DNA of 64,000 nt from Palleronia sediminis (GTDB lineage: Bacteria > Pseudomonadota > Alphaproteobacteria > Rhodobacterales > Rhodobacteraceae). The first letter of the stretch is position 1, and each line of letters opens with the position of its first letter. Made by a program: the position numbers and the translations under genes. Positions 59,949 to 64,000 of this stretch are shown in pieces. The DNA lies in NCBI RefSeq assembly GCF_004358695.1, contig NZ_SNAA01000002.1, positions 227,426-291,425 of the forward strand. The letters run 5' to 3'. Below the pieces are notes generated by a model, which did no database searches, was not told where the DNA came from, and saw nothing but the letters and a program-made list of their open reading frames with translations.

Positions 59949-61172
59949 TCAGGCGCTCATATCGGCACGATTCAGCGCACAATGTGCCCATAGGGTATCC
60001 ATCGCCGCGACGAGCGCATCCATTTCGCGCGGCCCGTGCACCGGGCTCGGGGTGAAGCGCAGCCGCTCGGTCCCGCGCGGCACGGTCGGGAAATTGATGG
60101 GCTGCACGTAAATCCCGTGATCCTCGAGCAGCATGTCCGACATCATCTTGCAATGCACCGGGTTGCCGACATGGACGGGCACGATATGGCTGCCGTGGTC
60201 GATCAGCGGCAGGCCCATCCCCTTGAGCCGCAGCTTGAGGATGCTGGCTTGCGTCTGGTGGCGCGCGCGCAGTTCGGGATGCTCCTTCAGCCAGGCGACG
60301 CTGGCGGCCGCGCCCGCGGCCACGGCGGGCGGCAGCGAGGTGGTGAAGATGAAGCCCGGCGCATAGGACCGCACCGCGTCGCACATCTTGGCCGAGGCCG
60401 CGATATAGCCGCCCATCACGCCATAGGCCTTGGCGAGCGTGCCGTTGACGATGTCGATGCGTCCGATCAGCCCGTCGCGCTCGGTCACGCCGCCGCCGCG
60501 GGGCCCGTACATGCCCACGGCATGAACCTCGTCGATATAGGTCAGCGCGCCGAACTCCTCGGCAAGGTCGCAGATCCCCTCGATCTCGCCGAAATCGCCA
60601 TCCATCGAATAGACCGATTCAAAGGCGATCAGCTTGGGCAGCGCGGGGTCGTCGGCCTCGAGCAGCTCGCGCAGATGCGCGAGATCGTTGTGGCGAAAGA
60701 TCCGCTTGGCCCCGCCGTTGCGCCGCACGCCCTCGATCATCGAGGCGTGGTTCAGCGCGTCGGAATAGATGATGAGGCCGGGAAAGATCTTGGGCAGCGT
60801 GGAAAGCGTCGCGTCATTGGCGATATAGGCCGAGGTGAACAGCAGCGCGGCCTCCTTGCGGTGAAGATCGGCCAGCTCGGCCTCGAGCCGCTTGTGATGG
60901 ATCGTGGTGCCCGAAATGTTGCGCGTGCCGCCCGATCCCGCGCCCGTGCGGTCGATCGCGTCATGCATGGCGTCCAGCACAACGGGGTTCTGCCCCATCC
61001 CGAGATAGTCGTTGCCGCACCACACGACCACGGGCCGCTCGGTCCCGTCGGGCCGCGTCCATGTCGCATGGGGAAAATGGCCCCGGCTGCGTTCGATGTC
61101 GATGAAGGTCCGGTAGCGGCCTTCGTCGTGGAGCCGCTTGAGCGCGCCGTCGATGCTGGCTTCGTAATTCAC
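59949..61172 (-). CDS. hemA: 5-aminolevulinate synthase
   Basis: The PLP enzyme condenses glycine and succinyl-CoA, the C4 route to haem and tetrapyrroles found in alphaproteobacteria. The 407-aa protein has the glycine-rich [35 protein letters not shown] and the PLP lysine in [13 protein letters not shown]. Its start at 61172 ([14 protein letters not shown]) is standard. A near-consensus FnrL/FNR site lies about 160 bp upstream, in keeping with oxygen control of hemA in Rhodobacter. Its product also feeds cobalamin and cytochrome c synthesis. Confidence 0.97.
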   Translation of the reverse strand: MNYEASIDGALKRLHDEGRYRTFIDIERSRGHFPHATWTRPDGTERPVVVWCGNDYLGMGQNPVVLDAMHDAIDRTGAGSGGTRNISGTTIHHKRLEAELADLHRKEAALLFTSAYIANDATLSTLPKIFPGLIIYSDALNHASMIEGVRRNGGAKRIFRHNDLAHLRELLEADDPALPKLIAFESVYSMDGDFGEIEGICDLAEEFGALTYIDEVHAVGMYGPRGGGVTERDGLIGRIDIVNGTLAKAYGVMGGYIAASAKMCDAVRSYAPGFIFTTSLPPAVAAGAAASVAWLKEHPELRARHQTQASILKLRLKGMGLPLIDHGSHIVPVHVGNPVHCKMMSDMLLEDHGIYVQPINFPTVPRGTERLRFTPSPVHGPREMDALVAAMDTLWAHCALNRADMSA

Positions 61173-61330
61173 TTTCTCGCGTCTCCCGTCACCGGACCTT
61201 TCGGACCCTCATCTATGCAGCGATGCGCGCGCGTCACGGCGGTCTGGTGACGCATCGGCCCGCCCGAGGGACGCGGACCGCCTGCCCGTCCCCTCGAACC
61301 CCCTTGTCCGACGAACGGCACGGGGCAACC

Positions 61331-61344
61331 TTGATCCAGGTCAA
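61331..61344. promoter_or_regulatory. FnrL/FNR-type binding site
   Basis: TTGATCCAGGTCAA matches the FNR consensus TTGAT-N4-ATCAA with a single substitution and is the form often seen in Rhodobacteraceae. It lies between divergent hemA (start 159 bp away) and the M20 peptidase gene (start 107 bp away). Control of hemA is the more likely role. Confidence 0.75.
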
Positions 61345-61450
61345 GGTTTTCGCCTTTTGGCAAAATCCCCGCGCAAGGTCCACCGCTGGACACGGATGCG
61401 CCGCCTGTTACCCTCGCGCCCCGAATGTTTCCCAGACCGGATATGCCCCC

Positions 61451-62827
61451 ATGCGCCTCGACCCCGTCCTTTCCCGCATCGACGCCGACCGCGACGCGGC
61501 GCTCGAGCGCCTGTTCGCGCTGATGCGGATTCCGTCGATCTCGACCGATCCGGCCTATGGCGCCGATTGCGCCCGCGCCGCCGACTGGCTGGTGGCCGAT
61601 CTCGAGAGCATGGGGTTCACGGCCTCCGCCCGCCCCACCTCGGGGCATCCGATGGTCGTGGCCCATGGCGGCAGCGGCGCGCGGCACGTCCTGTTCTACG
61701 GCCATTACGACGTGCAGCCGGTCGATCCGCTCGATCTGTGGGACCGCGACCCGTTCGACCCCGAACTTCAGGACGGCCCGCGGGGGCCGGTCATCCGCGG
61801 GCGCGGCGCGGCCGACGACAAGGGCCAGTTCATGACCTTTCTCGAGGCCTGCCGCGCCATCGTCGCCGAAGAAGGCGCCCTGCCCTGCCGCGTCACGATC
61901 CTGCTCGAGGGCGAAGAGGAATCGGGCTCGCCCTCGCTCGTGCCCTTTCTGCGCGAGACCGCGGACGAGCTGCGCGCCGATGTCGCGCTGATCTGCGACA
62001 CGCAGCTTTTCGACCCCGACACCCCCGCGATCACCACCATGCTGCGCGGCCTTCTGGGCGAAGAGATCACGATCCGCGCGGCCGATCGCGACCTTCATTC
62101 CGGCAGCTTCGGCGGCGCCGCGATCAACCCCATACGCGTGCTTGCCGGCATCCTCGCCGACCTGCATGACGAGAGCGGGCGCGTGACGGTGCCGGGCTTT
62201 TACGAGGGCGTCCACGACCTCTCGCCCGAACTCGCCGCCCAGTGGGAGGGCCTGGGCTTCGACGCGGGCGCCTATCTCGGCGCGGTTGGGCTCTCGACCC
62301 CCGCGGGCGAGGCCGACCGCTCGGCGCTGGAACAGCTCTGGTCGCGCCCCACCGCCGAGGTGAACGGCATCGCGGGCGGCTATGCGGGGGCGGGCTTCAA
62401 GACCGTGCTGCCGGCGCAGGCCACGGCCAAGGTATCCTTCCGCCTCGTGGGCGAGCAGGATCCCCACGCCATCCGCGAGAGTTTCCGCGCCATGGTGCGC
62501 GACCGCCTGCCCCCCGATTGCACGGTCGAGTTCCACGGCCACGGCGCCTCGCCCGCCAGCGTCATGGATATCTCGGACCCCGCCTTCGAGGCCGCGCGCC
62601 GCGCCCTCGGCCCCGAATGGCCGAACGAGGCGGCCTATGTCGGCGCCGGCGGCTCCATCCCCATCGCGGGCTATTTCAAGACGATCCTCGGCATGGACAC
62701 GATGCTGATCGGCTTCGGCAATGCCGACGACCAGATCCATTCGCCCAACGAAAAATACGAGCTGTCGAGCTTTACCCGCGGCACGCGAAGCTGGGCGCGC
62801 GTTCTCGACGCGCTGGCCGAGGGCTGA
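61451..62827 (+). CDS. M20-family dipeptidase/metallopeptidase
   Basis: The 458-aa zinc peptidase has the M20 metal-ligand motifs VLFYGHYDVQP, RGAADDKGQFMTFLEA and LEGEEESGSPSLVPFL with the catalytic Glu, plus the dimerisation domain start IRAADRDLHSGSFGGAAINP. The C-terminal zinc ligand is in ADDQIHSPNEKYEL. There is no signal peptide, so cytosolic dipeptide breakdown is expected. Start taken at the ATG at 61451 (MRLDPVLSRID). Substrate specificity is unknown. Confidence 0.88.
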   Translation: MRLDPVLSRIDADRDAALERLFALMRIPSISTDPAYGADCARAADWLVADLESMGFTASARPTSGHPMVVAHGGSGARHVLFYGHYDVQPVDPLDLWDRDPFDPELQDGPRGPVIRGRGAADDKGQFMTFLEACRAIVAEEGALPCRVTILLEGEEESGSPSLVPFLRETADELRADVALICDTQLFDPDTPAITTMLRGLLGEEITIRAADRDLHSGSFGGAAINPIRVLAGILADLHDESGRVTVPGFYEGVHDLSPELAAQWEGLGFDAGAYLGAVGLSTPAGEADRSALEQLWSRPTAEVNGIAGGYAGAGFKTVLPAQATAKVSFRLVGEQDPHAIRESFRAMVRDRLPPDCTVEFHGHGASPASVMDISDPAFEAARRALGPEWPNEAAYVGAGGSIPIAGYFKTILGMDTMLIGFGNADDQIHSPNEKYELSSFTRGTRSWARVLDALAEG

Positions 62828-62905
62828 TCGCGCGCGCCGGGCGGAACCCGCGGCCCCCGCCCGGCGTCATCCCCCTGCGGCCCCCCGTCGCGACGGAGAG
62901 ACATC

Positions 62906-63472
62906 ATGTGGTGGGACGGCAAGGGCCCCTTGTGGCACATCCCGCTTTCCGCGGCTCTGGGCTTTGCCGCGCTGCTGTTCCTGCTGCGGCTCGCGGGCAA
63001 GCGCACCGTGTCGCAGTTCAACATGTACGACCTGATCCTGACCTTTACCGTGGGCTCGATCCTCAGCTCGTTCATCGTGCTGGAATCGGTCCAGATCCTC
63101 GACGCGGCGCTGGCGCTGTCCTCGGTGATCGCGATGGACTGGGCGATTTCCAAGGGCGCGCTGCTGTCGAAACGGTTCCGCAAGATGATCAAGGCGCCCC
63201 CCGCGCTGCTGGTCTTCAACGGCGAGATGCAGAAGGCCCGGATGCGGGACGAGCGCATCGTCGAGGACGAGATCTTCATGTTCATGCGCCAGAACGGCAT
63301 CGACCGTCTGAGCCACGTCAAGGCGATGATCCTCGAAAGCTCGGGCGAGGTCTCGGTTTTCACCGACAAGGGCGACGGTCATGCCAGCGCGAAAAGCCTC
63401 CGCCGCTCGGGCGTCGAGATCCCCGAGGGCGCCGAGGACGACGGCGACGGCGACGGGGGCCGGGACGGGTAG
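62906..63472 (+). CDS. DUF421 (YetF-like) membrane protein
   Basis: The 188-aa protein has two to three N-terminal membrane spans (about residues 11-28, 45-60 and 66-82). The core reads GKRTVSQFNMYDLILTFTVGSILSSF, typical of DUF421. The cytosolic C-terminal part has LLVFNGEMQKARMRDERIVEDEIFMFMRQNGIDRLSHVKAMILESSGEVSVF. The C-terminus ends in an acidic run (EDDGDGDGGRDG). Function of the family is unclear. It is the last gene before the AT-rich region. Confidence 0.82.
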   Translation: MWWDGKGPLWHIPLSAALGFAALLFLLRLAGKRTVSQFNMYDLILTFTVGSILSSFIVLESVQILDAALALSSVIAMDWAISKGALLSKRFRKMIKAPPALLVFNGEMQKARMRDERIVEDEIFMFMRQNGIDRLSHVKAMILESSGEVSVFTDKGDGHASAKSLRRSGVEIPEGAEDDGDGDGGRDG

Positions 63473-63546
63473 GCGAGGATATCCGGCTGTTGCAGACCAA
63501 AAAGTAAATGTGTAGACGCTGCTCAAACCAGCAAAGGCGCCTTTTC

Positions 63547-63909
63547 ATGTTTGGCAAACGAACGAAACACGATAAAACAGATAACAACCGAGATATTCTC
63601 ATTAAGATAAGCCGCCAGCTGGAAGAGGTGACCCGGCATCTGAAACTATCGCAGCTTTCGAACGGAATTCTAACCTTTCCTTATTCTGAAGACGATATAC
63701 AGATTGCCCTTCCGCAAGCGCATCATGACTATGTCCAGAAACGCATACTCATTCTGAATACCTTTTACGAGCTTGGCCAACTGGAAGCAATAAAAAAGGC
63801 CGGCATTGTCTCTGAACGTTCGGCTGTTCTCGATATTGGCAGCAACATTGGAAATCATGCTATCTTTTTCGGCAGAATACTAGGGTCAGGATTCATAACC
63901 AGAACATGA
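63547..63909 (+). pseudogene. FkbM-family methyltransferase, 5' part, disrupted by an insertion sequence
   Basis: The frame begins MFGKRTKHDKTDNN and reaches the SAM-binding start VLDIGSNIGNHAIFFGRIL, typical of FkbM-type methyltransferases, then runs into IS sequence (about 63883) and stops at TGA 63909 after a few non-native residues. An ATG at 63508 is an alternative start. FkbM enzymes O-methylate polysaccharide or secondary-metabolite sugars. Base composition is markedly more A/T-rich than the rest of the window, suggesting acquired DNA. The rest of the gene probably continues beyond the IS. Confidence 0.75.
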
Positions 63910-64000
63910 CGGTTGCGGCGAGGGCGATGGCGGAGAGGAAGACCTTCGGGCATCTGTCGTAGCGGGTGGCGATGCGACGCCAGTCTTTCAACCTACCGAA
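63883..64000 (-). mobile_element. IS5-family insertion sequence, one end only
   Basis: The left end of the element lies near 63883, where FkbM coding ends (ATACTA then GGGTCAGGATTC). The right side is outside the window. The terminal inverted repeat and target duplication cannot be confirmed with only one end. Family assignment rests on the transposase C-terminus. Confidence 0.75.
63893..64000 (-). CDS. IS5-family transposase, C-terminal 35 residues (partial)
   Basis: Minus-strand translation gives FGRLKDWRRIATRYDRCPKV followed by FLSAIALAATVMFWL and a TGA stop at 63893-63895. This is a well-known C-terminus of IS5/IS427-type DDE transposases, containing the Y-(2)-R segment of the DDE catalytic region (WRRIATRYDRCPKVF). 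The N-terminal part is beyond the window. Confidence 0.88.
   Translation of the reverse strand, partial: FGRLKDWRRIATRYDRCPKVFLSAIALAATVMFWL

Overview
The window is a gene-dense, very GC-rich alphaproteobacterial chromosome segment, most likely from the Roseobacter/Rhodobacter group (Rhodobacteraceae). Pointers are a C4-pathway 5-aminolevulinate synthase with an FnrL-like box upstream, an aglEFGAK alpha-glucoside operon, OlsB for ornithine lipid, a helCDX-type ccmCDG cytochrome c cluster, and a one-carbon operon with separate methyltetrahydrofolate methyltransferase and corrinoid-activation proteins. Translational coupling (ATGA/GTGA overlaps) is frequent. No rRNA, tRNA or CRISPR array was recognised.

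Layout. 1-4.1 kb: 5' end of a membrane sensor kinase, an RsmB/NOP rRNA methyltransferase, guaB and a FemAB/GNAT-like acyltransferase, all on the minus strand. 4.2-13.2 kb: a complete sugar-uptake island, with aglEFGAK (periplasmic binding protein, two permeases, GH13 glucosidase, ATPase) on the minus strand and divergent GH1 beta-glucosidase and glucokinase genes; imported glucosides would be hydrolysed and phosphorylated. 13.3-16.0 kb: a zinc metallopeptidase-like protein and ccmCDG. 16.1-33.2 kb: one long minus-strand glycogen locus in transcription order glgP, glgB, glgC, glgA, glgX, malQ, pgm, a probable glucosylglycerol hydrolase, and an unusual membrane-anchored FMN/[3Fe-4S] glutamate-synthase-like protein.

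33.4-44.6 kb: mostly housekeeping genes: esterase, AlkA-type glycosylase, CobK, MFS transporter, squalene/phytoene-synthase-like protein, citramalate synthase, CysS, an outer-membrane barrel, an Uup-type ABC-F ATPase, OlsB and MsrB. 44.7-49.3 kb: BamE, a DUF177/YceD protein, a glycine-zipper lipoprotein and a divergent znuA / zur-znuC-znuB zinc locus with a palindromic Zur-like site between the divergent starts. 49.3-51.2 kb: RlmE and Ppx/GppA. 51.4-56.7 kb: the operon that best fits the idea of a less described system: a 98-aa 'virulence factor' family protein, a short MetF, a HAD phosphatase, a pterin-binding methyltransferase, a 75-aa conserved protein, then two perfect palindromes and a large [2Fe-2S]/ASKHA corrinoid-activating protein. 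It looks like part of a methionine synthase divided among separate polypeptides.

56.7-63.5 kb: SufA, IspG, RodZ-like, HemA, an M20 dipeptidase and a DUF421 membrane protein. From about 63.5 kb the DNA becomes AT-rich: an FkbM-type methyltransferase gene is cut by an IS5-family element whose transposase 3' end runs off the window. Three convergent gene pairs share a recurring hairpin/T-rich/hairpin element that looks like a family of two-way terminators.
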